Source: Rostratula benghalensis (lineage: Eukaryota > Chordata > Aves > Charadriiformes > Rostratulidae). From it: a stretch of 64,000 nucleotides of DNA. A program made the position numbers and the translations under genes. Location of the stretch: NCBI GenBank assembly GCA_013399305.1, contig VXAI01000116.1:154513-218512 (forward strand). The letters run 5' to 3'. This document shows, one piece after another, positions 1 through 10,325 of the stretch. A model generated the notes under the pieces. It worked only from the letters and a program-made list of their open reading frames with translations. It was not told where the DNA came from and ran no database searches. The number at the start of each line of letters is the position of its first letter. Within the stretch, counting starts at the first letter, position 1.

Positions 1-880
1 AAGTTTTTCCAGGGACCTTTCCAGGGACAGAAGTGAGACTAATTGGCCTGTAGTTCTCTGGGTCCTCCTTCTTGCCCTTTTTGTAGACCTGAGTGATAAC
101 ATCTGGCAGTTCCCTCAGCACCTGCAGGTGCATCCCATCAGTGTCCAGGGACTTAGGAATATCCAATTTAGCCAAGTGGTCTCTAACCCAGGCCTCAACT
201 TCCAAAAGCTCCATACCTACTGTGCAAGGGCAACTGGGAAGGTGAGGGGGTCTGGAAGGGGTTTGGCTTGCTCCTCCAAGGAGGAACCTCTCTCCATTCC
301 CCCATGTCCTTTAGGTCCCTTCCTTCTGTCTGGTGACAGGAGGGATGGGAATCATCCACTTCATGCAGAGCCTCTAACCAATGCCTTTGCCTCAGGGTAT
401 GGCTCCACTAATCTATTTAATTTTTATTATTATTTCATTATTATTATTTCATTAGTATTTCTGATACTTCTTAGCCTTTCTACCTCCTCCCTCAGTTTGA
501 CCACCTGCCTGAGCAGATAGTTTCATTGATCACACCACACACAGGTGGTGTCTGTGGCTCCCTGGGGTACCAGTGCCAAGCTCAGGCATTCACTGCAGCT
601 GGGGACCTGCACGGCTGCGTGCTTGCGTGGGAGCTTGATCTGGGTTCCCACATTCTTTCTTGCAGTGGATTTTGGCCATATGGTGGCCATGTTCTTCTCT
701 GCCACTGGGAGGGGACCAATCACTGCCGGCTGCTTCCCACTGCCCCTGCGCACGTGCACCTTCACGCTGATGTTCCTCCCCTTGCTCACCACGTGTGCCT
801 GGCTCCTGCTGCACCACTGAGCTGGCTAGCTGCTTTTTGACTTGCTGTCACTCACCCAGCCCACCCTCAGCCACGTCAGC
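1..880 (-). mobile_element. CR1 LINE fragment, internally deleted, runs off the left edge
   Basis: Non-LTR retrotransposon remnant read on the minus strand. Positions 1-240 match the linker between endonuclease and reverse transcriptase, and parallel the stretch around 34140-34400 of the long CR1 in this window (shared 'cctccttcttgcccttttt' and following text). Positions about 390-830 match the ORF1 end of the element: the minus translation at 792-523 carries a VGTQ..RKHAAVQV motif, also present in the copy at 36.0-36.2 kb. The endonuclease region that should lie between these parts is absent, so more than 1 kb has been lost. All frames are broken and the copy is dead. The 3' part lies outside the window. 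The upper boundary near 880 is approximate. Seen: alignment with the other copy. Known: CR1 order ORF1-endonuclease-RT. Confidence 0.8.
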
Positions 881-3311
881 CTCATGGTTCCTCACTTGTC
901 AGTTCCTTACTTATTGGAGAGGAAAACCAGTCACTTGAAGTGGGGAGAAGTCATGACAGTTTGGCCGGGGAAGGACTGGGATCTAGGCAGTTTGGGCTGG
1001 TGCACTTAATCAAACTGTTTAGATGCAAGTTAAGTGGCAAATGGTATTTACAAGTACATCACATCTCGGTGCAGCAGGTCAACTTTTCTTATTATTTACC
1101 AATCTTACAGTGTTAAATTAAAATAATAGGGACTGAATTCAAACTGCCTCTTATTTTGCTGTCAGTGAGTTGGGGGAGATTTTTTCACTAAACTGTTTTA
1201 GAATCCATTCCTTTGCTGTTTGTAGTGTGACATTATATTACACAAGACAATAAATAAAATTTAAACAGTCACATTTTTGCTATCTTCTCCTGAAGGTGTA
1301 TTTCACAGGCTTTGCTGTTGCTTTCCACTTTGTGACTGACAAAGAGGTGGGAAATTCTCACTTATTCTCCCTTATTCGAGGCATAGTGGCGGTAACAAAC
1401 GAGTCACTAGAAGCAGCACCAAGAGAGAGAGCTCCCCGGGGATCAGACTGAATGTGACTGAAGGTACCAGGAGCCTTTCTACGTATTTTAAGTGGGACTG
1501 TCCTAGTCTTTGAGGTAATAAAGTACCTTATGTCTCTCTTAATCTCTTGTGTGCAAGATAATTGTAGTTGGAGGGAACTATGTGCAAATGTACTCAGCTG
1601 GCAAGGATCACATACCATTTAGAGGGAATCTCACAGAAGATTTCATGGGAAGCAAAAATGCTCCCAATGGAGTTTTGTCATGACATGATGTAGTCTAGAC
1701 TCACTTTGCCATTTAGATCTGGATTCAAAATCCACAACTTATTTCCTTGGCACACCTTCATCTTCCTCCCTTTCTTTGCAGTCTTTCTGAGTTAATTGCA
1801 GTTCTGGGGCCACTTCTTAAAGCTCTCTACACAGGCTCCATTGTTGTCCACTGAGGCCTGGGATGCCTAAAAGGTTATCATTTAAATAAGGTACTTTTTA
1901 TTATGCTCAGTCCAGCAACTAAGATGACGCGTGCAAAACTGCATATTGACTTCATAAGCGGTGGGAGACAGAGGAAAAATACTGTGTGCTGAAACAATTT
2001 TCCCAACTGTTCTCAAGACAAGGCTTATTGCGTAAGAAGAAGGAGGCATGACATTACTTGAAAATTATATAGTATCTTATTGTAAAATGTTGTGCGTCAA
2101 ATCTTTATTTACCGGCATTATTAAGACAAGTGCTACTAAAACTAATTAAGGGGGGTTTCTATGGCAGAATAGGCAAGTAACAAATCATGCTGCCAGAACT
2201 CCTGACAGAAAAAGGTATTTTCTTAAATACACCTGCCCTGTTCTTATTCAAAGGTAGCCACTGTGTAACCTTATTCTATCATTATGTGATGTTTACCTTT
2301 GTATTACACATATATCCGTATACTAATCCTCTGCCTCACGCTTTCTTTATTTATTTAGTACTGCTTTTTTCCTGATGGGTATCCCTAGAACTGGAAAAAC
2401 AGCATTTAAAAACAGCACATGCAACAGATGTTGGCTTTGCTCTCATGCTAATTTTCTCTACCAGCAGATAAGGAAGGCCAGGGGTCTTGCTTAGGATCAC
2501 AAGAGGTATGAAAATACCCATGTGCTGCATTTTCAGGAATGAAGAAGCTGCATTTGCACATCTGAATGCAGGAGCATATTTTCTGTTTTGAAGACTGAGT
2601 ATTTTAAAGTCTGGTGGCATTTGTACCTTCTACCTGAGGCTGAACAAAGGGGTCTAAAACTTGTCAGCATAGATCAAAAGGAAGCCAGCCAGACCAAGAA
2701 CAATTTTAGGCAGGGCTTTCTGGTGCTTGAGCATGAGCAGCCCAGGATGGTCTCGTGAATGATATTATGGAAGCTCTGATTTCTAGGCTATCTGGTCACA
2801 TCTCTCATCACTTATCAGGCATTTTGGCCATGGTGTCTAGATCCTAACCTGGAAATGGACTGTATGTTCTGAAATTTCTGGTAATTACCAGATTTTGTGG
2901 ATGTCAATGGAACTGCCATGCCATTGCAATTGATTTCAAAGTAAGTGTCAGATACATGTCAGCCACATTTTATTATTAACCAGATTCTCCTTTATGCTTT
3001 GAGAGAAAAAAAAAAGAATGTAAATCATCTTCTTTTGTCCGTACAAGTTTTCCACAGAGGGATAATTAGTTCCTTCCTTCCAATAGTCACCTTCATGACA
3101 TGCCAGGCTTCAGATGAAGCTACACATGGGATGACAGGCTGCTGAGATGGTAGGCAGGGAGCACAGTGTGCTCAGGGAGCACTACAAGGGGAAACTTGCT
3201 GTAATGTCGGAAACCAGACGCTGATCCCAGCCACTGCTGGATGTTTACAAGGAACTGCAACTACTCTTTTATTGCACCTAGTTTCAACATTCTTCAATGG
3301 TATCTTGTTTT
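881..3311. other. Unique AT-rich sequence, no gene seen
   Basis: About 2.4 kb between two CR1 copies. Short ORFs in all frames are below what chance gives in AT-rich DNA and show no recognisable motif. A splice-like pair around 2891-2938 (plus) has mixed open frames and was not accepted as an exon. Nothing else was recognised. Confidence 0.5.
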
Positions 3312-4905
3312 TAATCATGGAATCACAGAATTGTCATGGTTGGAAAGGACCTCTGAGATCACTGAGTCCAACCATACACAGACAAAAAAGCCCAACAATC
3401 TCAGCCACTAGAGCACGCCCTGAAGTGCCGCATCCTCACATTTCTTAAATACCTCCATGTTTACTCAACCACCTCCCTGGGCAGGCTGTTCCAGTGCCTG
3501 ACCACTCTTTCAGTAAAGTAATTCTTCTTGATGTCTAATCTAAACATCCCCTGCTGCAACTTCAGATCATTTTCTCTGCTTCTCTCATTATTCCCTTGGG
3601 AGAAGAGGCCAACACCCACTTCTCTACAACCTCCTTTCAGGTAGTTGTAGAGGGCAATGAAGTCTCCCCTTAGCCTCTTCTTCTCCAGACTAAACATGCC
3701 CATTTCGCTCAGCCTCTCCTCATAGGACTTGCTCTCTAGACCCCTCACCAGCTTGGTAGCTCTCCTCTAGACATGCTCCAGCACTTCAATGTCCTTCTTG
3801 TAGTGAGGCACTGGTGAGGTTACAGGCTTAGGAAAGAGTGGGTGGAAAGCTATCCAGCAGAAAAGGACCTGGGGGTGCTGGTGGACAGCCAGCTTAAGTT
3901 CAATCAGCAGTGTGCCCAGGAGGCCAAAAAGGCTTGTATCAAGAACAGTGTGGCCAGCAGGAGTAGGGAAGTGACCAGCGTACAGCCATCCAGACAGTTT
4001 TTTACCCAGTGATGAGAACACTTGTCTATGCCATGTTTTGCCAGATTCTCCAGGAGAATGCTGTGGGGAACAGTGTCAAAGCTCTTACCAAAGTCCAGGT
4101 AGACAGTGTCCACAGCCTTCCCCCCCATCCAGAAGGCGGGTTACATGGTCATAGAAAGAGATCAGGTTGGTTAAGCAGGATGTCCCTTTCATAAATCCGT
4201 GCTGGCTGGCCGTGATCCCTTGGCAGCCCTGCACTTGCCGTGAGACCTTACTTAAGAGGCTCCTCTCCATGATCTTTCCTGGTTCCGAGGCAGGCTGATA
4301 GGCCTGTAGTTCCCCAGATCCTCCTTCCAGCTCTTCTTGTAGATGGGTGTTATGTAAGCCACCCTCTAGTCATCTGGTACCTCTGCTGTTGTCCTAGATT
4401 GTTGATGAATGATGGAGAGAGGCTTAGTGAACACTCCTGCCAGCTCCCTGAGTACTCTTGGGTGAATTCCATCCCGCCCCATAGACTTATGTATGTCTAT
4501 GTGCAGAAGCAGATCATTAACTACTTTCTCCTGGATTATGGGGCATTGTTCTTCTTTCCATCCTTGTGTTCCAGCTCAGGAGGCTGAACACCGTGGGGGT
4601 AGCTGGTCTGATTATTAAAGACAGAGGCAAAGAAGGCATTAAGTGTCTCAGCCTCCTCCTTGTCCTTGGTTGCGATGTTCCCCTCTGCATCCAGTAAGGG
4701 ATGGAGCTTCTCCCTGGCTCTCTTTTTCTTGTTGATATATTTATAAAAACTTTTTTGTTGTCCCTTACGTCAGGGACAAAGTTGAGTTCCAGCTGGGCTT
4801 TTGCCTTCCTAATTTTCTCTCTGTATAACTTAATGAGATCTCTGTACAACTTAAACTGTCAGGACTGTGTCCCCAGGGACTCTCTCAACTGGAGTTCTGA
4901 ACACT
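3312..4905 (-). mobile_element. CR1 LINE fragment with an internal inverted block
   Basis: Minus-strand CR1. The 3' end is at 3312-3335, where the minus strand reads ATTCTGTG ATTCCATG, the typical 8-bp terminal units. Positions 3461-3748 encode the C-terminal tail after the reverse transcriptase, ending in [10 protein letters not shown]. Positions about 3975-4330 encode the start of the RT: VDTVYLDFGKSFDTV includes the first catalytic aspartate block. Positions 4517-4849 encode the linker after the endonuclease (KIRKAKAQLELN). Between 3806 and 3975 the sequence is CR1 in the opposite orientation, and the palm region with the FADD motif is missing. The element stops near 4850-4905 without an endonuclease, which is ordinary 5' truncation for a LINE. 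No frame is intact. The 5' border is approximate. Confidence 0.88.
3815..3974 (+). repeat. Inverted CR1 segment inside a minus-strand CR1
   Basis: This block reads as CR1 on the plus strand ('agcagaaaaggacctggggg', 'cagcagtgtgcccaggaggc', 'agtgtggccagcaggagtag'), while both flanks (3312-3806 and 3975-4905) read as CR1 on the minus strand. It corresponds to the CR1 segment normally lying just upstream of the C-terminal tail, so it has been flipped in place with loss of sequence on both sides. It has no CR1 3' terminus of its own, which argues against a second nested insertion. Confidence 0.75.
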
Positions 4906-7503
4906 GACAGTCTTGCAGAGAGTGGTTTGTTCAGGCTTTGTCCTCTGTTTTCCTTAGTTTGTCCGGGCTACTCTTTCTTTTAGGTCCTTGAATAAATTAA
5001 AAAACAACTTCATGGCACATTTTAATTTGATAACTGCTTCCAGAATATACTTTAGCCTACCTTCATCTAAATTCAACTGTACTCACAGAATCATTTCGAG
5101 TACAACAATCAATGTTGTGAACATCAATGTCTATGTAAATTAAGCAATTAGACAGCCATGATTTTCTTGGCCCTCGTAATTCTGTTATATTCGCTGAGAT
5201 ACCTTCTCTTGGTGATATATATCTACTCTTATTCTTCATGATAATGTTATTTTTCATTAATATATTAACTATTCAAATGATAAAGTGAAGCAATCACAAA
5301 TATAACCCTTTTAATGCAATGCAGTTTTGCGGGTTTTTTTAATCACAGAGTAGAGAACAGATGAAGGCATGCTGTTTAATGTATTTATGAAACAGGTATC
5401 TACTATATAATGTGTTAATGTTTCCTCTTTACTAAACACAGACTTTAATTAAATGGACTCTTTACCTAAGTAAATTAATTTTATGATTCAGATATTGCCA
5501 TTGAAATAATTATGACTAGTAAGATCAGATGTTAATAATGATGATCAAATGTACAGTTATAACTTCAAGGCCATTAGTTGTCAAGTAATGGACAATCAGA
5601 ATAGCAAAGTGTACCAAGAGATTAAGTCACTAATTAACCATTTATCTAACAATTGTGTTACTGTTATTTTTGTTATCATTATCACTATTAAGATATATGA
5701 TCTAAAGATGAAAACATTTATCATCAGGACACTCAATTAGATGCTAATAGTACCAAAAATTGGGGTGCAAAGTTAACATCCTGAAGTGATGGTTAAACAC
5801 ATACAGAATTTTATATAAAATAAACACAAACATTGGAAGGCTCGTACTTCCTTACTGAACTAAGCCAAATTCTTCTGTTTTCCTACATGTTTATCAGTCA
5901 AAGTCAGTCTTGTACCTGGGGACAGAACAGTGTAAGGTCACCAGTCAGGACCATGGCTCTTTCTAAAATGTGCTCATAGTTTGGGGACAGTTTGAAACAG
6001 GTTAAAGAGGGCTTATTGCCAACAAGGTCTGAACTGAAAATAAACACAGCAGCTGATAGCCGAAGAGTTGCCTTCAAAGCTTCTTCTGAAAGAATTTCTT
6101 CCATATATTATCAATCTATTGCACTTGGCCTATATAGTAAATGGTATTACATATATGAGATAAAAAAAGAAGCAAAGTTATATTGCACTTTACTTCAGGA
6201 TAGATATGATAGCCTGCTGAAGGAAGTTGGATGATTTCTTAAGTTTCCATTTTAATTTATTAGCTTAGATCTGTCAAGGTTTTACATGTCTGTGTTTATG
6301 CCTATCCCTTGTTCAGAATTGCTCCTGTCTCAGCTACTGACCAGGTAAACTCGAACACAGAGCTGCCAAACACAGAGATATGGTTACCACTCATCCTGCC
6401 AGACTTCATTAGTCTTCTTGTACATTTGTCTGGGAAAATATCTACCTATCTGTTTTGATTTACTGCTGAAAGATGAATAGTTTCATTTTAAGTCTATAAT
6501 TACTTCATGACCTGTGTTCAGAAAAAATGCCAACCTTTATTTGTTTTCTTTTAAGGACTCCTGTTTAACTTCAGCACAGACATTAGCATGGACGTTTCAT
6601 ACTACACATAAGGGGTAAATTTGAATTTTTTATATTAAGAAGTACTTAACACAAACCTTTCGACCTTGTTTAGTTTGCTTGCAGTAGAGCATACACCACA
6701 GAGAATATCCAAAGGGAAGTCTTTCAGTGTTAGAGGTCATGGTTTGATTTCTGACCAGCTGGTCAGCTGTCTTACATAACAGGGAACACCTGCAGAAGGA
6801 AGATGGTAGGTGGATACAAAGAAAGAAATCTGTGAAAAATGCCACCAAAACTTTCTTGCTTTTGTTAGTATGTAGCCATTTAAGTTTGCTTAGACCCTCT
6901 GACATGGTCCAGGAAAATAAATAGATAACAAAATAGAAAAAGGTTCATCTAAAAAAGTTTGTAATTTAATCCAACACAAGGGCTTTGAATTTCATTCATG
7001 ATGAAGAAATATTTGAGGTTTGATTTCTGTTTAGGCAGCTGAAGTTTTGTTGGACAATTTGGACTGCAACTTCCAGCTCATATTTTATTCTAAGCTATTT
7101 CATACTGGATTTCTCCTAGCCTAAAGAGTAATTGTTAAAGGGCTTCTCAGTGTATTTCTACAGCACCTGATACACCCTCCCATTGACATGCTCAAGCTGA
7201 CCTTTGAAAGCCTTCAATCACAGCAGAAACTGCAACCAAAAAATTACATTAATAAAAATAGCACTTTTATGCTAATTGATTCCAGAGAGCACAACAGCTC
7301 CTACCATGAATGAGAAGTGAGAATCCCACTGGCAAATACAAGTTTTAAAATGGGAAGTGACTGTAGCTAAGTTAATCCAAGAAGCACAGGACAAAGAAAG
7401 GCAATTGAAATTTTGTGATTTTTTTTCTGCCTTCCAAGTCCTGTCCTGCTGGCACACAATTACACAAACCCAACTTGATTTGAATGCTGCATGGATCCCC
7501 CTC
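4906..7503. other. Unique AT-rich sequence, no gene seen
   Basis: About 2.6 kb of AT-rich, CpG-poor DNA. A particularly AT-rich part lies at 5380-5740, with many TAAT/ATTA cores. No repeat family, RNA gene or convincing exon was recognised. Confidence 0.45.
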
Positions 7504-7697
7504 TCATAAAGCTAAGATGTCTACAATGTCTCTGTGTTGTCCAAAGGCCCTGACAATGTCATGGTGGTAGCTGAGGATGTTCAGGGCACCTCTCCTGATT
7601 AGCTCGTGTGGAGGCAGGCCCCGATGCCACTCAGATCCGCTGTACATATTCACCAGTTTTCCTCCTCCAGGACACCAAAGAGCTATCCACTCTGTTC
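7504..7697 (-). CDS. Candidate terminal exon of an unidentified gene
   Basis: I do not recognise the product. Minus-strand block that is GC-richer than its surroundings. It is preceded by a pyrimidine-rich acceptor-like stretch ending CTCTGCTCTCCAG (AG at 7699-7698) and stays open for 63 codons to a TGA at 7506-7504. The encoded peptide has a protein-like composition, rich in W, H, G and P at the start (TEWIALWCPGGGKLV) and helix-like toward the end (ALNILSYHHDIVRAF, ending in RDIVDILAL). The open frame also extends upstream to an ATG at 7740, so a single-exon ORF of 78 codons is the alternative reading. The exon would start with two bases of a split codon, the phase needed to join the candidate exon at 37102-37202. 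Openness alone is weak evidence, and chance or an old retrocopy remain possible. Confidence 0.3.
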
Positions 7698-8381
7698 CTG
7701 GAGAGCAGAGGCAAGCATTTCCACTCACTCTTCCACTCATTCCTCACACTCTTGTCCTAGGAAATTTGCGCAACAGAGGGTATTGATGGTGTTGTAGGAA
7801 GAGATTAGAAAAGGACAGAGAAGCAGTAAATCTCTCCTATTAGCTGCTGGTCATATTCATGGAGCAGAGCAAGCCTTGCAACTCATTCAAGTGCAAGCTG
7901 GGCTTGCCTAGGGGGAGCCACTTTGTTACAGACAAAGCAGCCAGAAAGTCATTTCAGTGCACAGAGACACCTTGTGCAGCTGCCTGTTTTTGCAGGTCTT
8001 TGGGCAGCCTTTGTTGCTCTGAAAAAGCGTGATGGAGTAGGTGAGCAGTGCTGCGATTGTAGTAATTCAGATATGTTTTTAACATAATCTACATTGTCTG
8101 GTTTTGAATCTGACTCTCTGTTTGTATTACAGGAATATTCTAGAAAATTAATTCAGTGGAAGGAGCATTTGCCAGAGTACTGAAAAAATAGGTGGAAAGT
8201 TCATCTCTAAATTGAGGTATGCTAATTTTTGCTGGGATTTTCGTTCTAAGTTTTTAAGTCATTGCAATAAAGATAAAATCCAATTTGTCCAGGAAAACCA
8301 CCTATTTAGATTATATTAACACCCACAATGTGGTGGGTGCTGTGTATTGTTATAAAGTTTGTATATATAAAGCTTTCCACC

Positions 8382-8401
8382 TACAAATATATATATTTGT
8401 A
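8382..8401. repeat. Perfect 20-bp AT-rich palindrome
   Basis: The 20 bases equal their own reverse complement (TACAAATATA followed by TATATTTGTA). The palindrome sits in a locally AT-rich stretch with further TATA runs, so it is probably a by-product of simple sequence. Confidence 0.8.
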
Positions 8402-10220
8402 TATAAAGTTTATTCCAAGCCTCATAGCATTTTAAGTAGTGGGTATATTCAAGAAAAATGCCAGGAAAAAACACACATTAAGAAAAAGAGAGAAACTCAT
8501 GAAATAAACTTATTTTAAATTAATGGTTTCTTTTTTTTGTATTATCATCATCAGGATTCAAAGCCAGCCAGATTTTTCTACACTGTGCTGTTTATTTTTT
8601 TGTTTGTTTATATTCTGTTTTTATGTCCCTTCCTGTGAGTTTCAATTAATCACTGCATTCCCAAGGGAAGCTTAGAACCATTTTGTTTTCTAGTGAACAT
8701 CTCTTTCACCAATGGCCCCAGCCCAGTTCTTAGATCGCACTCCAATGTTTTTTTTTTTATTTTATTTTTTTTAATGTTTTTTATTTTACAGGTATGAGTG
8801 GGCAGCTTCTAAACTTCTGGTACATTTGTTGTTCCATAATTTTGTTTTCAGGTGAAAATTTACCTACTGCCATTTAGAGTAGGATTGAATTATGCACTTC
8901 TCTAAGTAGGTTTCAAGAAACTGTTGACACATCTGGCCTCCATATTTTTCGAAAAGGACAAGGCATCTCTCCAGTTCAAAAAATCCAATACTAAGTCTTT
9001 ACATCTGTGACTGAACACAGGGCATACTCTTCAGTCAGTTTCATCAGGAATTGTATTTTTAGAAATACCATAGTTCTTTATGGAAGTAGAAGAATGGACT
9101 CCAGATTTTAGCTTGAAACCCAAGTACTAAATCAAGCCTGAAGATGTATCTGATTAATACCTGTCACTTGAAACTTCTTCACTCCAGTCTGAGATACTGC
9201 CTTGTCATTCCTCTCCATGTCTTATTCCTGCACAATTTAGGCCAAGTTTAAGTGTAAACTAGCTTGCAGTTTCAGAGAATAGGTTAAAGATGGGAGTTGA
9301 CGCTCCAGCTAATGGTCTTAGGTAGGAGCAGCCTGAAATAGAGCAACTCACTGTTGTGCTGCTTTGTCATCTTCCCTTACTCTCATTGGCCTCATCTGAG
9401 GGACCTGACTGTGGTGCAGTAATAGTGTCTGCCTCTTGCAGTGGAGATAAGGCTTCAGATAATGCAAAAACATGGGGTCAGCTTTTAAAGGCATTTAAGC
9501 ATGCCAAGATATGGAAAGGCAGAAATGAGATTTTAAAAATTCATAGGTACCTCATTTAGCTATTTAGAAGCTTTTGAAAAGTCCACTTGTGGTCTGCCTG
9601 ACCAAATACACCTTAAATATCTGGTCCTTAGGGCAGGAGAGACTACTGTTTGCAAACAATTGGTTTCTCAAATGCTATTTTTTCCTTCCCTTTGTAACTT
9701 ATTCAGAAATATGGCCCTTTTTAACAACAGCAAAAAAAGTAATAAAATTATTTAAAATAGGTTGGCGAGCAGTTTTGTGGACATTTTTGAATTATGAATT
9801 GCCATTTGTCAGCTGTTTGTAGTAAATATTTAGTTGACTCTTTGATGTAGGGTTGGTGTTTGGCTTCTGAAATCACAAGTTCTGCATTATTTTCCTGGAA
9901 TGGATGATGTAAAGTTATAAATTACTTCTGTTTCTTTCCATAATGAATTTTCAACATACTAGATTTTGTTTGTTTTGCTTAAAAGGACTTCAGTAAGTGG
10001 AGTTTAAATTAGCTATTTGGGGTAAGCTGTACAGACAGCACTTCACTTGTTCAAATACTAGTAAAAACTCATTAGCAATGGGATAGGTACAAAGTGGTTT
10101 TAAACCTTTTTCCTGTCTTTTGCTAAATGTTTTACATTTTATGGCTTAAGACTACCTTTATCAATTCTGTACAAGCATTAGTCTCCAGAGACTGCTGAAA
10201 AACCAGTAAGCCTGGTGTTC

Positions 10221-10325
10221 ATCATCCTGTTTTACAGTGGGAGACACCTAGACAAAGACACCCAGAGGTCCCACACTGAGGGAGCTGCAGGGACAGGTTG
10301 AGTCCGCTGTAACTGGTGTCATACC
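10221..10325 (+). repeat. Probable ancient MIR/L2-like SINE fragment
   Basis: The order of words 'ctgttttacagtgggaga', 'acccagaggtcccacac', 'gagctgcagggacaggttga' follows the 3' half of the amniote-wide MIR/L2 repeats (tttacagatg.gga, cagagaggt, cacacagc, gcagagctggga). Divergence is high and the ends cannot be set. Judged from memory of the family, with no alignment run. Confidence 0.35.

Noticed and set aside
2891..2938. Acceptor and donor pair around a 48-base block (plus)
   Set aside because: Two frames are open only because it is short. The wording 'gtcaatggaactgcc' resembles debris of old repeats.
9480..9600. Words resembling an old sauropsid repeat ('ggcatttaagca', 'atttagaagcttttgaaaag')
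   Set aside because: The similarity is suggestive but too weak to call without an alignment.
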